A program made the translations under genes and the position numbers. 64,000 nucleotides of DNA, taken from NCBI GenBank assembly GCA_018056705.1, contig JAGPFE010000008.1, forward strand, positions 1 through 64,000, given 5' to 3'. The stretch's first letter is position 1; every line of letters begins with the position of its first letter. The notes beneath the pieces are model-generated. The model had not been told where the DNA came from. It was given only the letters and a program-made list of their open reading frames with translations, and made no database searches. This document shows positions 55,654 through 63,690 of the stretch, in pieces. Source of the stretch: Candidatus Hydrogenedentota bacterium. Its GTDB lineage: Bacteria > Hydrogenedentota > Hydrogenedentia > Hydrogenedentales > CAITNO01.

Positions 55654-56457
55654 ATGAAACGCGAGACCATGCTGATGAGTACCGGGATGGCATTGGCGAT
55701 GCTTTTCAGCCTGGCCGTTTCGGCCCAGGAAGCCACGCCCAGCGTGGACGAAATCGTGAAGAAAACCAATCACGTGGCCTATTACCAGGGCAAAGACGGG
55801 CGGGCCCGGGTAAAAATGACCATCACGGACAAGCAGGGTAATACCCGCGAACGGGAATTCACCATTCTCCGGCGGAACATGGATGAGAATGACGGCGAAC
55901 AGCGCTTCTTCGTGCATTTTCACCGCCCCGCCGACGTGCGCGATATGGTGTTCATGGTCTGGAAATATGTCGGAAAGGATGACAACCGCTGGCTCTACCT
56001 GCCCGCGCTGGACGTGGTCCGGCAGATCGCCGCGTCCGATGAGCGAACCAGTTTCGTGGGGTCCAGTTTCTTCTACGAGGACGTGTCGGGACGTGGCATT
56101 GAAGAAGATAACCACGAACTCGTCGAGGTAACCAACGATTATTACGTGCTCAGGAACACGCCCAAGGACCCGTCCAAGGTTGAATTCGACTCGTACAAGA
56201 TGTACGTGCATAAATCCACCTTCATCCCCGTGCGGGTGGAATTTGAAAAGGGTGGAAATGTTTACCGCGTGGGAGAGGCCCTGAAGGTGGAAGACATCCA
56301 GGGCTACAAGACGGTCACAAAAGCCCGCATGAACGACACCAACCTTGGCCTGGACACCACGCTGGAATACCTTAAAGTGGAATATGATCTCGGTATTCCG
56401 GAAAACATTTTTACCGAGCGGTACCTGCGGCGCCCGCCTGTGGAATACCTGAAATAA
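55654..56457 (+). CDS. Outer-membrane lipoprotein-sorting (LolA-like) protein
   Basis: 267 residues with a signal peptide (about 5-24, ending VSAQE). The body is beta-rich with the COG2834-type pattern seen next to RND exporters, including DVRDMVFMVWKYVGKDDNRWLYLPALDVVRQI and SSFFYEDVSGRG. These proteins are periplasmic and are thought to carry lipids or lipoproteins between the inner and outer membranes. ATG 55654 follows a strong AAGGAGGAA. It is 51 bases after the RND gene. Confidence 0.85.
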   Translation: MKRETMLMSTGMALAMLFSLAVSAQEATPSVDEIVKKTNHVAYYQGKDGRARVKMTITDKQGNTREREFTILRRNMDENDGEQRFFVHFHRPADVRDMVFMVWKYVGKDDNRWLYLPALDVVRQIAASDERTSFVGSSFFYEDVSGRGIEEDNHELVEVTNDYYVLRNTPKDPSKVEFDSYKMYVHKSTFIPVRVEFEKGGNVYRVGEALKVEDIQGYKTVTKARMNDTNLGLDTTLEYLKVEYDLGIPENIFTERYLRRPPVEYLK

Positions 56458-56487
56458 GCGGACCGGGATGGGACGGGAGGAACGGGC

Positions 56488-58080
56488 ATGACGATGAGCG
56501 GAAAGACAGTCGTTCTGGCCGCGTTGAGCGTGCTGATGGGCTGCCTGGGGTGGGGCGGGACTGCGTGGAGCCAGCCTCCTCTACCGGAAGGGTTGGCTCC
56601 TGCCCAGGACGCGCCCCCCGCGCGCGCCACTTCGCCGCAACCCCCGTTGCCTGAAGGTCTTGGCGGGACAGCCCCTTCCTCCTCTCCGTCCACGTCTGCT
56701 TCACCGCCGTTGCCGGAGGGCTTGGGGTCTACTTCTTCACCCGTGACGCCCGCCTTGCCCCAGGGACTGGACAGTGCCCAAGGAAACGCGCCATCCCTGC
56801 CCGAGGGACTGGATGCCTCGCCATCCGTCGAAAGCCAGGCCAGCGCGTCTGGGTCGGAAGACCAGGAACCCGCGTGGTGGCATTCCCTGGTGGACCGTCA
56901 CAACTGGCATGGTTTTTTCGATAACCGGTTTGGTTTGCGCGTCCGTCGGGATGACGCCATGGACCGGGATGCCCCCCTGGCGGAGTCCAGGTTACAACTG
57001 AAAACCAGGCAGGCCTTATCGAGCAGGCTGACCCTGGATTTTACCGGGGACCTGCTGCTGGACGGTGTCATGGAGCGCGCGGAAACCGACCTGCGCCAGT
57101 TGCGGCTGACCTGGACACCGGTTGATGTGCTGGACATCCGCCTGGGACGCCAGCCACTGGCCTGGGGCGTGGGGGATCTACTGTTTATCAACGACCTGTT
57201 TCCAAAAGACTGGAATTCCTTTTTCATAGGCCGGGACGTGGAATACCTCAAGGCTCCGTCGGAGGCGGTAAAAGTGGGGTGGTTTCCCGGTCCGGTCAAC
57301 GTGGAGGTGGTGTACACCCCTCAGTTCGATAGCGACCGGTATATATCCGGTGACCGGATCAGTTATTACAATCCTCTCGCCGGGGGAAGGACGGGAAACG
57401 GAAAGGCCCTGCGCGCCCTGAAACCGTCAGGCTGGTTTGAAGACGATGAATGGGCCCTGCGGGTGTCCCGGAATTTCGGAGCCACGGAAGTGGCCCTGTA
57501 CGGGTACGACGGGTACTGGAAGAGTCCCGGGGGCACGCGGTTGCTCTTTCCACCCGCGGCGGTGTTTCCCCGGTTGCGGGCTTGGGGAGCCAGCGCGCGG
57601 GGTCCCCTTGGAAAAGGGATATTCAGCGCGGAAGTGGGTTACTACGATTCCCTGGAGGATCGCGCGGGGGACGATCCGTTCGTCAATAACGGCGAATTTC
57701 GGCTGTTGCTGGGATACGAGCAGGAGATCGCCAGGGAACTGACCGGCGGCGTGCAGTATTACCTGGAACACATGATGGATTATGGCGCGTACCGGCGGAC
57801 CCTTCCCTGGTTCGTGCCGTCCCGGGATGAAGACCGGCATGTCGTTACGTTCCGCCTGACCAAGTTACTGATGAACCAGACTCTTACCCTGTCCATGTTC
57901 CTGTACTACAGCCCCAGTGATCAGGACGCCTACCTGCGGCCCGCCATCCGGTATGCCGTGAATGATCACTGGACGGTGGACGCCGGGGCCAACCTGTTTT
58001 TGGGAAATGAACCGTACACGTTTTTTGGCCAGTTTGAAAACAATACCAATATTTATGTTGGTATGCAGTACGGATTCTGA
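56488..58080 (+). CDS. Outer-membrane beta-barrel protein with PPLPEGL repeats
   Basis: 530 residues. A signal peptide (about 7-28) is followed by about 95 Pro/Ser-rich residues with five copies of a P-L-P-E/Q-G-L motif (three as PPLPEGL). The remainder consists of alternating aromatic strands, such as LDFTGDLLLDGV and RQLRLTWTPVDVLDIRLGRQPLAWG, ending in QYGF. The terminal Phe is typical of BAM-assembled barrels. The layout recalls DUF1302 or alginate-export-like porins linked to RND/LolA-like pairs. ATG 56488 follows GGGAGGAA. Confidence 0.82.
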   Translation: MTMSGKTVVLAALSVLMGCLGWGGTAWSQPPLPEGLAPAQDAPPARATSPQPPLPEGLGGTAPSSSPSTSASPPLPEGLGSTSSPVTPALPQGLDSAQGNAPSLPEGLDASPSVESQASASGSEDQEPAWWHSLVDRHNWHGFFDNRFGLRVRRDDAMDRDAPLAESRLQLKTRQALSSRLTLDFTGDLLLDGVMERAETDLRQLRLTWTPVDVLDIRLGRQPLAWGVGDLLFINDLFPKDWNSFFIGRDVEYLKAPSEAVKVGWFPGPVNVEVVYTPQFDSDRYISGDRISYYNPLAGGRTGNGKALRALKPSGWFEDDEWALRVSRNFGATEVALYGYDGYWKSPGGTRLLFPPAAVFPRLRAWGASARGPLGKGIFSAEVGYYDSLEDRAGDDPFVNNGEFRLLLGYEQEIARELTGGVQYYLEHMMDYGAYRRTLPWFVPSRDEDRHVVTFRLTKLLMNQTLTLSMFLYYSPSDQDAYLRPAIRYAVNDHWTVDAGANLFLGNEPYTFFGQFENNTNIYVGMQYGF

Positions 58081-58192
58081 TTCATTTTCCCCGGCCCACG
58101 TTTTTGCTTGCGTTTCAAGGGCCTTTTTGATATATTTTTACAAGATACAGTGTTTCTGTAAAGATTTCCCCGTGGAAAACACAATATATGGG

Positions 58193-58369
58193 ATGAAGAC
58201 CATGGAAAAAGACTTCGCCGCGGCCGGGGACATTTTCGTGAACACCCTCATTCACATCCTGACCTCTCCCATAGAGTTCGTGGTCCTGTGGATCGTGCAG
58301 GTGATCAAGTGGCCCTTCGAAACCATCTTCGCGATTTTCGCTCCGTCTTCACGGCAGCCTGAAGCCTGA
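58193..58369 (+). CDS. Small membrane protein, 58 residues
   Basis: The product has one hydrophobic stretch (about 16-50) containing FVVLWIVQVIKWPFETIFAIF, with Trp/Pro-rich ends. It lies in an A+T-richer gap between the barrel gene and the gcv leader. ATG 58193 or 58202 could be the start and neither has a strong ribosome site. The stop codon lies inside the terminator hairpin. Function unknown; the steady hydrophobic profile and terminator make it likelier real than chance. Confidence 0.5.
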   Translation: MKTMEKDFAAAGDIFVNTLIHILTSPIEFVVLWIVQVIKWPFETIFAIFAPSSRQPEA

Positions 58370-58390
58370 ACCTGTTCAGGCGGATTTTCC
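58364..58390 (+). terminator. Hairpin terminator overlapping a stop codon
   Basis: GCCTGAA (58364-58370) pairs with TTCAGGC (58375-58381), loop CCTG, followed shortly by TTTT (58385-58388). The TGA stop of the small membrane gene is in the first stem strand. A short stem with a weak T-run, so moderate strength. Confidence 0.5.
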
Positions 58391-58427
58391 CATGAATTGA
58401 GGCGACGTGTCGCTCCAGGCAGAAAAA

Positions 58428-58456
58428 TTGATTTTCCGCTTTTTTTGTGGCATAAT
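58428..58456 (+). promoter_or_regulatory. Sigma70 promoter of the gcv operon
   Basis: TTGATT (58428-58433), 17-base spacer, CATAAT (58451-58456). Transcription would begin near 58463, just before the riboswitch aptamer. Confidence 0.6.
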
Positions 58457-58469
58457 ATTTCCAGTTTCA

Positions 58470-58555
58470 CCCCGCCTGTCTACTGTAACTGGCGAGTTGG
58501 CGTGGGTTTAACCACGGGGAAGCAGTAGACAAATCTGGCCGGTCGCCTGGGCGTT
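58470..58555 (+). promoter_or_regulatory. ZTP (pfl) riboswitch upstream of gcvT
   Basis: All main parts of the ZTP aptamer are readable. P1 is GTCTACTG (58478-58485) with CAGTAGAC (58523-58530). ACTGGCG (58488-58494) follows the first P1 strand. P2 is CGTGG (58501-58505) with CCACG (58512-58516), and GGGGA runs over 58516-58520. After a short linker, the 3' domain reads CGCCTGGGC (58544-58552). GGCG (58491-58494) can pair with CGCC (58544-58547) as the known pseudoknot. ZTP riboswitches sense ZMP/ZTP, which builds up when 10-formyl-tetrahydrofolate is short, and turn on one-carbon and purine genes. Its place before the glycine cleavage operon fits. No other riboswitch class matches. Confidence 0.9.
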
Positions 58556-58602
58556 AGTGGCGGGACCTGTTGGGCTGGCTTTTCGCGTGGTTGGAGGCGA
58601 CC
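58541..58602 (+). promoter_or_regulatory. Anti-Shine-Dalgarno expression platform of the ZTP riboswitch
   Basis: GGTCGCCT (58541-58548), part of the aptamer 3' domain, is an exact complement of AGGCGACC (58595-58602), which contains most of the ribosome site GGAGG (58593-58597) and ends at the GTG start (58603). Without ligand this pairing would hide the site; with ligand the CGCC bases are held in the pseudoknot. That predicts a translational ON switch. There is no terminator T-run in between. Confidence 0.7.
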
Positions 58603-59694
58603 GTGAAGTATACACCACTTTATCCGGTTCACGAGGAACGAGGGGCAAAAATAGTTGATTTCGCGGGGTGGGCCTTGCCCTTGCAGTTTTCCGGGGCGTT
58701 GGCCGAGCACGTGCAGGTACGGGAGCGGGTGGGGGTTTTCGACTGTTCCCACATGGGCGAATTCCTGGTAAACGGTCCCCGGGCCATTGAGGCCCTTGGC
58801 AGTCTCACCGTGGCCGATCTGCCGGGACTGCCACCCGGCCGATGCCGTTACACGGCCCTGCTGAACGAAACAGGGGGGATTATCGACGATATCGTGGTCC
58901 TGCGCCTGAATGAAACGCGCCTGTTTGTCGTGACCAACGCGGGACCGCTGGATCAAGTTGCCGAAATATTGACCGCGCTACCGGGCGTCGAGAACCTGTC
59001 CGATCAAACGGCCAAGATCGACGTGCAGGGTCCCCTCTCCCGGGAAGTGCTGCTGGGCCTGGGGTGTGAAGCCATTCGGGGCCTGGCTTACTGGACGGGA
59101 AGCGAAACCACGTGCCTGGGAACGGCCTGCCGCGTTACCCGGGGCGGCTACACCGGCGAGTTGGGTTACGAACTGTTTCTGCCGGTGGACACGGCGGTAC
59201 GGGTCTGGAACCGGTTGCTGGAAGATCCCCGGGTTGCTGCCTGTGGGCTGGCCGCGCGGGATACCCTGCGCGTCGAAATGTCCTACCCCTTGAGCGGCCA
59301 GGATTTCGGGCCGGACACCACGCCCCTTGAAGCCGGCATGGAACGCTTTATTCACTGGGATCACGTGTTTCCGGGCCGGGAACGGATGATCCGCGCGCGG
59401 GATACTGGCGATTATGCCCGGCTGGTTCCGGTGGTATCGCTGGATCGCCGGTCCCCCCGGCACGGGTTTGATCTCCAGGTGGGAGACCGTCCGGTCGGTG
59501 TGGTGACCAGTGGTACCTATGGTCCAAGCCTAGGCACGGGCGTGGGCCTCGCGCGGGTGACGCCGGACGTGGCGATTCCCGGAACCCGGCTCAAGGCGGG
59601 ACCGAGATCGCTGGAACTGGAAGTGGTGGCGCCCCCGGCCTATCGGAAGGGCACGTGCCGGATGAACGTGATGGATAAGGACGCGGCACCGTGA
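58603..59694 (+). CDS. gcvT: Aminomethyltransferase, glycine cleavage T protein
   Basis: Transfers the methylene group from the H-protein aminomethyl-lipoyl arm to tetrahydrofolate, making 5,10-methylene-THF and releasing ammonia. 363 residues, typical length. Family features are GAKIVDFAGWALPLQF, VGVFDCSHMGEF, YTALLNETGGIIDDIVV, RGGYTGELGYEL with the folate-contact region, and AARDTLRVEMSYPLSGQD. GTG 58603 follows GGAGG at 58593-58597, which the riboswitch can mask. First gene of the gcvT-H-PA-PB-lplA operon; the dihydrolipoamide dehydrogenase gene is not nearby. Confidence 0.95.
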   Translation: MKYTPLYPVHEERGAKIVDFAGWALPLQFSGALAEHVQVRERVGVFDCSHMGEFLVNGPRAIEALGSLTVADLPGLPPGRCRYTALLNETGGIIDDIVVLRLNETRLFVVTNAGPLDQVAEILTALPGVENLSDQTAKIDVQGPLSREVLLGLGCEAIRGLAYWTGSETTCLGTACRVTRGGYTGELGYELFLPVDTAVRVWNRLLEDPRVAACGLAARDTLRVEMSYPLSGQDFGPDTTPLEAGMERFIHWDHVFPGRERMIRARDTGDYARLVPVVSLDRRSPRHGFDLQVGDRPVGVVTSGTYGPSLGTGVGLARVTPDVAIPGTRLKAGPRSLELEVVAPPAYRKGTCRMNVMDKDAAP

Positions 59695-59731
59695 CGCGCG
59701 GCGGTGAATGGAACATCAAGGAGCACGCGAC

Positions 59732-60115
59732 ATGAACCCGGAAAGCCTCAAGTACAGTGATGAGCATGAATGGGTCGGAGAGTCCAACGGCGTCTACGTG
59801 GTAGGCATTACGGATTTCGCCCAGGAAAAACTGGGGGACATCACCTACGTGGAACTGCCCGCGATCGGCCGGAAACTTGCGCGGGGGGAAGAAGCGGCGA
59901 TCGTGGAATCCGTCAAGGCCGCCAGTGATGTTTTCGCGCCGGTCAGCGGAACCGTGGTCGAGGTCAACTACACGCTGGAAAACGATCCAGGCCTGATCAA
60001 CCGGGATCCTTTCGGCCGCGGCTGGATTTTCAAGCTCAAGGACATCAATGCCGCGGAATACGATGAACTCATGACCTACATTGCCTACCGGGCGTTCTGC
60101 CAGGGCGAGTCCTGA
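59732..60115 (+). CDS. gcvH: Glycine cleavage H protein
   Basis: Lipoyl carrier of the glycine cleavage system, 127 residues. The lipoylated lysine is K62 in AIVESVKAASD, the conserved ESVKA motif. SDEHEWVG at the start and GITDFAQEKLGDITYVELP are strongly conserved. ATG 59732 follows AAGGAG. It lies 37 bases after gcvT. The lipoate ligase encoded downstream is the likely modifying enzyme. Confidence 0.95.
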   Translation: MNPESLKYSDEHEWVGESNGVYVVGITDFAQEKLGDITYVELPAIGRKLARGEEAAIVESVKAASDVFAPVSGTVVEVNYTLENDPGLINRDPFGRGWIFKLKDINAAEYDELMTYIAYRAFCQGES

Positions 60116-60141
60116 GCGTTCCGTCAAAAAAGGAAGTACCG

Positions 60142-61434
60142 ATGGAGTGGATACCGTTGACGGATGCCGATCGGGAGGCCATGGCGCGCGTGGTCGGGAT
60201 CGGCTCCGTGGATGAGTTGTTCGGTACGATTCCGGATACCCTGAAAAGTGGGTCACTGCGGCTGCCGGAAGGACTGGATGAACCCGCGCTTCGGGCCCTT
60301 GCCTCGGACTACGCCGCCCGAAACCGGATGGACCTGGTGTCTTTCGTCGGCGGAGGGTATTACGATCACTACATTCCCGCGGCGGTGGACGCGCTGACGT
60401 CCCGGGGCGAATTCCTTACCGCCTATACGCCTTACCAGCCCGAGTGCGCCCAGGGCACGTTGCAGGCCATTTACGAATTTCAGGCTGCCCTGTGCCGGCT
60501 GACTGACATGGAAGTGGCCAACGCGTCGCTGTATGACGGCGGCACGGCCGTGTTCGAGGCGGTGACCATGGCCTGCCGGATTACCGGGCGAAACCGGGTG
60601 GTGCTGGACGAATCGCTCAACCCAAGGTGGCGGGACATGCTTATCACGCACGCCGCCAACCTTTCCCTGGACCTGGAAACGGGGCGGGATCCCGCGGACG
60701 CGGCCTGCGTGGTGGCGCAGAATCCGACGTTTCGCGGCACGTTGTGGGACTATTCCGCGCTGGCGGAGGCCTGTCACGCGGATGGAGCGCTGCTGGTTGG
60801 GGTGTTCAATCCCGTATCGCTGGCCATAGTGAAAACGCCGGGAGCCATGGGGGCCGACATTGCCGTGGGGGAAGGTCAGCCGCTGGGCATTCCACTCGGG
60901 TTCGGGGGGCCATACCTTGGGCTGATGACTGCGCGCAAAACCTTCATCCGGAAAATGCCTGGACGCATCGCCGGCATGACCGTCGATCATGAGGGACGCC
61001 GGGGCTTCGTGCTGACCTTGCAGGCCCGGGAACAGCACATCCGCCGCGAAAAAGCCAACTCCAATATCTGCTCGAACCAGGCATTGTGCGCGCTGCGGGC
61101 CCTGGTGTACCTTTCCCTGGTCGGACCGGTGGGACTTAAAAACGTGGCTGAACGCTGTCGGGCCGGCGCGGAATGGCTCAAGCGACGGATCGCTCATTTC
61201 GCTCCCTGCGCGAATGATGGCCCGACGTTTAACGAGTTCACGGTACGCCTTCCCCGGGAAGCCGAAGCGGTGATGACGGACCTCCTGTCCCGGGGATTCG
61301 TGGCGGGTATTCCCCTGGCGCTGGTGGGTGCCGGTAATCCCCATGAGTTGCTGATCGCCGTGACGGAGAAGCACGCGCCGGCGCGGCTGGAGGCGTTCGC
61401 CGCCGCGCTGGAGGAGGTTTGCGCATGCGGTTGA
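60142..61434 (+). CDS. gcvPA: Glycine dehydrogenase (decarboxylating) subunit 1
   Basis: First half of the split P protein, 430 residues. Family features are SFVGGGYYDHYIPAAVDAL, TAYTPYQPECAQGTLQAIYEFQ, YDGGTAVFEA, and the late QAREQHIRREKANSNICSNQALCAL. It forms the inactive-half partner of subunit 2. ATG 60142 has AAGGAAG upstream, and it overlaps gcvPB by 10 bases. The split gcvPA/gcvPB form is common in bacteria outside the gamma-proteobacteria. Confidence 0.95.
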   Translation: MEWIPLTDADREAMARVVGIGSVDELFGTIPDTLKSGSLRLPEGLDEPALRALASDYAARNRMDLVSFVGGGYYDHYIPAAVDALTSRGEFLTAYTPYQPECAQGTLQAIYEFQAALCRLTDMEVANASLYDGGTAVFEAVTMACRITGRNRVVLDESLNPRWRDMLITHAANLSLDLETGRDPADAACVVAQNPTFRGTLWDYSALAEACHADGALLVGVFNPVSLAIVKTPGAMGADIAVGEGQPLGIPLGFGGPYLGLMTARKTFIRKMPGRIAGMTVDHEGRRGFVLTLQAREQHIRREKANSNICSNQALCALRALVYLSLVGPVGLKNVAERCRAGAEWLKRRIAHFAPCANDGPTFNEFTVRLPREAEAVMTDLLSRGFVAGIPLALVGAGNPHELLIAVTEKHAPARLEAFAAALEEVCACG

Positions 61435-62867
61435 TTTTTGAGAAAAGCGCGCCGGGCAGGCAGTCCCGGCTTGTTGATCCGCCGGTACTGGCGTGCCCGC
61501 CATTGCCCGCGGAACTCCAGCGGGAAACGCCACCCGCGTTACCGGAAGTGTCTGAACTGGAGGTGACCCGGCATTTTACCGGCCTGTCCCGCCGGAATTT
61601 CGGCGTGGACAGTCATTTCTATCCCCTGGGTTCCTGCACGATGAAGTTCAACCCGCGGATCAACGAGGCGGCGGCGTCCCTGCCGGGATTCGCGGCGTTG
61701 CATCCCCATCTCGCCACGATTCCCGCGGCCCGGTCTCTATGCCAGGGGGCCCTCGCGGTGGTCTGGGAACTGGAACAGTACCTGGCGGAAATCGGCGGCA
61801 TGCGGGCCGGTTGCCTGCAGCCCATGGCGGGCGCCCACGGCGAGCTGACCGGCGTGCTCATGATGGCCGCCTATCATCGCGACCGGGGCAACCACGACAA
61901 GACGGTGATGCTCGTGCCCGATTCGGCCCACGGCACCAACCCGGCCAGCGCGGCCATGGCCGGCTTTTCGGTCCGGACCGTACCTTCCGCGCCGGATGGC
62001 GAAGTGGATTTCGACGCGTTTGTGGCGGCTCTTGATGATTCGGTGGCGGGCATCATGCTGACCTGCCCGAACACGCACGGCCTGTTTGAGCGGCGGATTC
62101 GCGACATTGCCGACCTTGTCCATGAGCGGGATGCCCTGCTGTACTACGACGGCGCGAACCTGAATGCTATTCTCGGGAAAGTCCGTCCCGGGGATCTGGG
62201 CTTTGATGTCATGCATTTCAACCTGCACAAGACGTTCTCCACGCCCCATGGCATGGGGGGGCCCGGATCCGGCGCGGTGGCCGTGGGCGCGCGGCTCGAG
62301 CCGTTTCTCCCCGGGCCCCGGGTCATTCAGGATGAACAGGGACGTTTCGACCTGGTCACGCCGGAAAAATCCATCGGGGCCATCGCGCCGTTTTTCGGTA
62401 GTTTTCTGGTGGCCTTGCGCGCGTGGACCTATATCCGGGCCCATGGGGCGGAAGGCTTGCCCAGGGTGGCGGAGGCCGCCGTGCTCAACGCGAATTACGT
62501 GCTTGCCCGGCTGCGGGAGTACTACCACGCGCCCTTTGGCGACCGATGCATGCACGAGTGCGTGCTGGACGCCACGAGGCAGGTGGCCGCGGGAGGCGTG
62601 AAAGCCCTCGACATCGCCAAGGCCCTGCTCGACCGGGGGTTCCACGCCCCGACCATCTATTTTCCCCTGACCGTGCCCGAGTGCCTGATGATTGAACCCA
62701 CCGAAACGGAATGCAAGGAAACGCTGGACGCCTTTTGTGACGCGATGATTGAGATTGCGCGTCTGGCGGAGACCAATCCCGAAGCGGTGAAACAGGCACC
62801 CGTGACCATGCCGGTGAGCCGGCTCGACGAAGTGAAGGCCGCCCGGGAGTTGAACTGCTCCTGCTGA
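61425..62867 (+). CDS. gcvPB: Glycine dehydrogenase (decarboxylating) subunit 2
   Basis: PLP-carrying half of the P protein, 480 residues. The Schiff-base lysine is K269 in HFNLHKTFSTPHGMGGPG. Other family blocks are FYPLGSCTMKFNPRI, QPMAGAHGELTG, PDSAHGTNPASA and LTCPNTHGLFE. It decarboxylates glycine and passes the aminomethyl group to the H protein. ATG 61425 lies inside gcvPA, with GGAGG upstream. It is nine bases from the lipoate ligase gene. Confidence 0.95.
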   Translation: MRLIFEKSAPGRQSRLVDPPVLACPPLPAELQRETPPALPEVSELEVTRHFTGLSRRNFGVDSHFYPLGSCTMKFNPRINEAAASLPGFAALHPHLATIPAARSLCQGALAVVWELEQYLAEIGGMRAGCLQPMAGAHGELTGVLMMAAYHRDRGNHDKTVMLVPDSAHGTNPASAAMAGFSVRTVPSAPDGEVDFDAFVAALDDSVAGIMLTCPNTHGLFERRIRDIADLVHERDALLYYDGANLNAILGKVRPGDLGFDVMHFNLHKTFSTPHGMGGPGSGAVAVGARLEPFLPGPRVIQDEQGRFDLVTPEKSIGAIAPFFGSFLVALRAWTYIRAHGAEGLPRVAEAAVLNANYVLARLREYYHAPFGDRCMHECVLDATRQVAAGGVKALDIAKALLDRGFHAPTIYFPLTVPECLMIEPTETECKETLDAFCDAMIEIARLAETNPEAVKQAPVTMPVSRLDEVKAARELNCSC

Positions 62868-62876
62868 GGATTCGCC

Positions 62877-63629
62877 GTGACGTCATGGCCGGAAATCGCC
62901 GCGCCGATCCTGGTGCTGGATCACACCTTCGTGGCACCGGCCTGGAATCTTGCCCTGGACGAAGCCCTGCTCGAAGGCGTGGACGCGGGCGCGTTACCGG
63001 AGACCTTGCGTTTCTGGGAAAGTCCCGTGCCGTTCGTGGTGCTGGGTTCCGCGCAGGCGATCGAGGACGAAGTGGATCTGCTGCACTGCGGCGTCGACGG
63101 GGTCCCCATCACGCGGCGATGCAGCGCGGGGGGATGCGTGCTGCAGGGGCCCGGCTGCTTGAACTTCGCGCTGGCCCTGCGATATGACACCCTGCCGGGT
63201 TCTCGCGATCTTCACCGGTCGTACGCCCTGATTCTGGATACCCTCGCCGCCGCGCTGTCCACCCAGACCGGAGCAGTTGTCCGCGCGGGCGTCAGCGACC
63301 TTGCCGTGGAAGGGCGAAAGGTATCCGGAAACGCCCAGCGCCGCAAGCGGAACGCTTTTCTGCATCACGGCACCCTCCTGTACGCTCCGGATATTCAAGC
63401 GGTGACCCGCTACATCCGGGAACCGGAGGACCGCCCGGATTACCGGGGAGACCGTTCCCACGCGGCGTTCCTGGGGCGTCTTACCCAGTCGCCGGTGGAA
63501 CTGCGCGGGATCGTGTCCCGGGCTTTTCGCGCGACCGGGAAGCGGGATATCACGGACTGGGAAACAAACCTTGCGGAACAGTTGGTCCGGGAAAAATACA
63601 GCCGGAACGCCTGGATCCGTCGCCGTTAA
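62877..63629 (+). CDS. lplA: Lipoate-protein ligase A family protein
   Basis: 250 residues. The motif RRCSAGGCVLQGPGCLNFALAL and the catalytic-lysine segment EGRKVSGNAQRRKRNAFLHHGTLL (K148) match the LplA/BirA acyltransferase fold. It probably attaches lipoate or octanoate to GcvH K62; free-lipoate ligase against octanoyl transfer cannot be separated from sequence alone. GTG 62877 follows GAGG and lies nine bases after gcvPB, so it belongs to the riboswitch-controlled operon. It is shorter than full LplA enzymes, lacking the usual accessory C-terminal domain. Confidence 0.85.
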   Translation: MTSWPEIAAPILVLDHTFVAPAWNLALDEALLEGVDAGALPETLRFWESPVPFVVLGSAQAIEDEVDLLHCGVDGVPITRRCSAGGCVLQGPGCLNFALALRYDTLPGSRDLHRSYALILDTLAAALSTQTGAVVRAGVSDLAVEGRKVSGNAQRRKRNAFLHHGTLLYAPDIQAVTRYIREPEDRPDYRGDRSHAAFLGRLTQSPVELRGIVSRAFRATGKRDITDWETNLAEQLVREKYSRNAWIRRR

Positions 63630-63690
63630 CGCGCGGTTCCGGTAGACTGAAGGGAGAACGGTCTTCTTCGGGGCCGGCGGGAAACAGGAT

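Noticed and set aside
58470-58602. Glycine riboswitch before the glycine cleavage operon
   Set aside because: There is no tandem glycine aptamer pattern; the motifs match the ZTP class instead.
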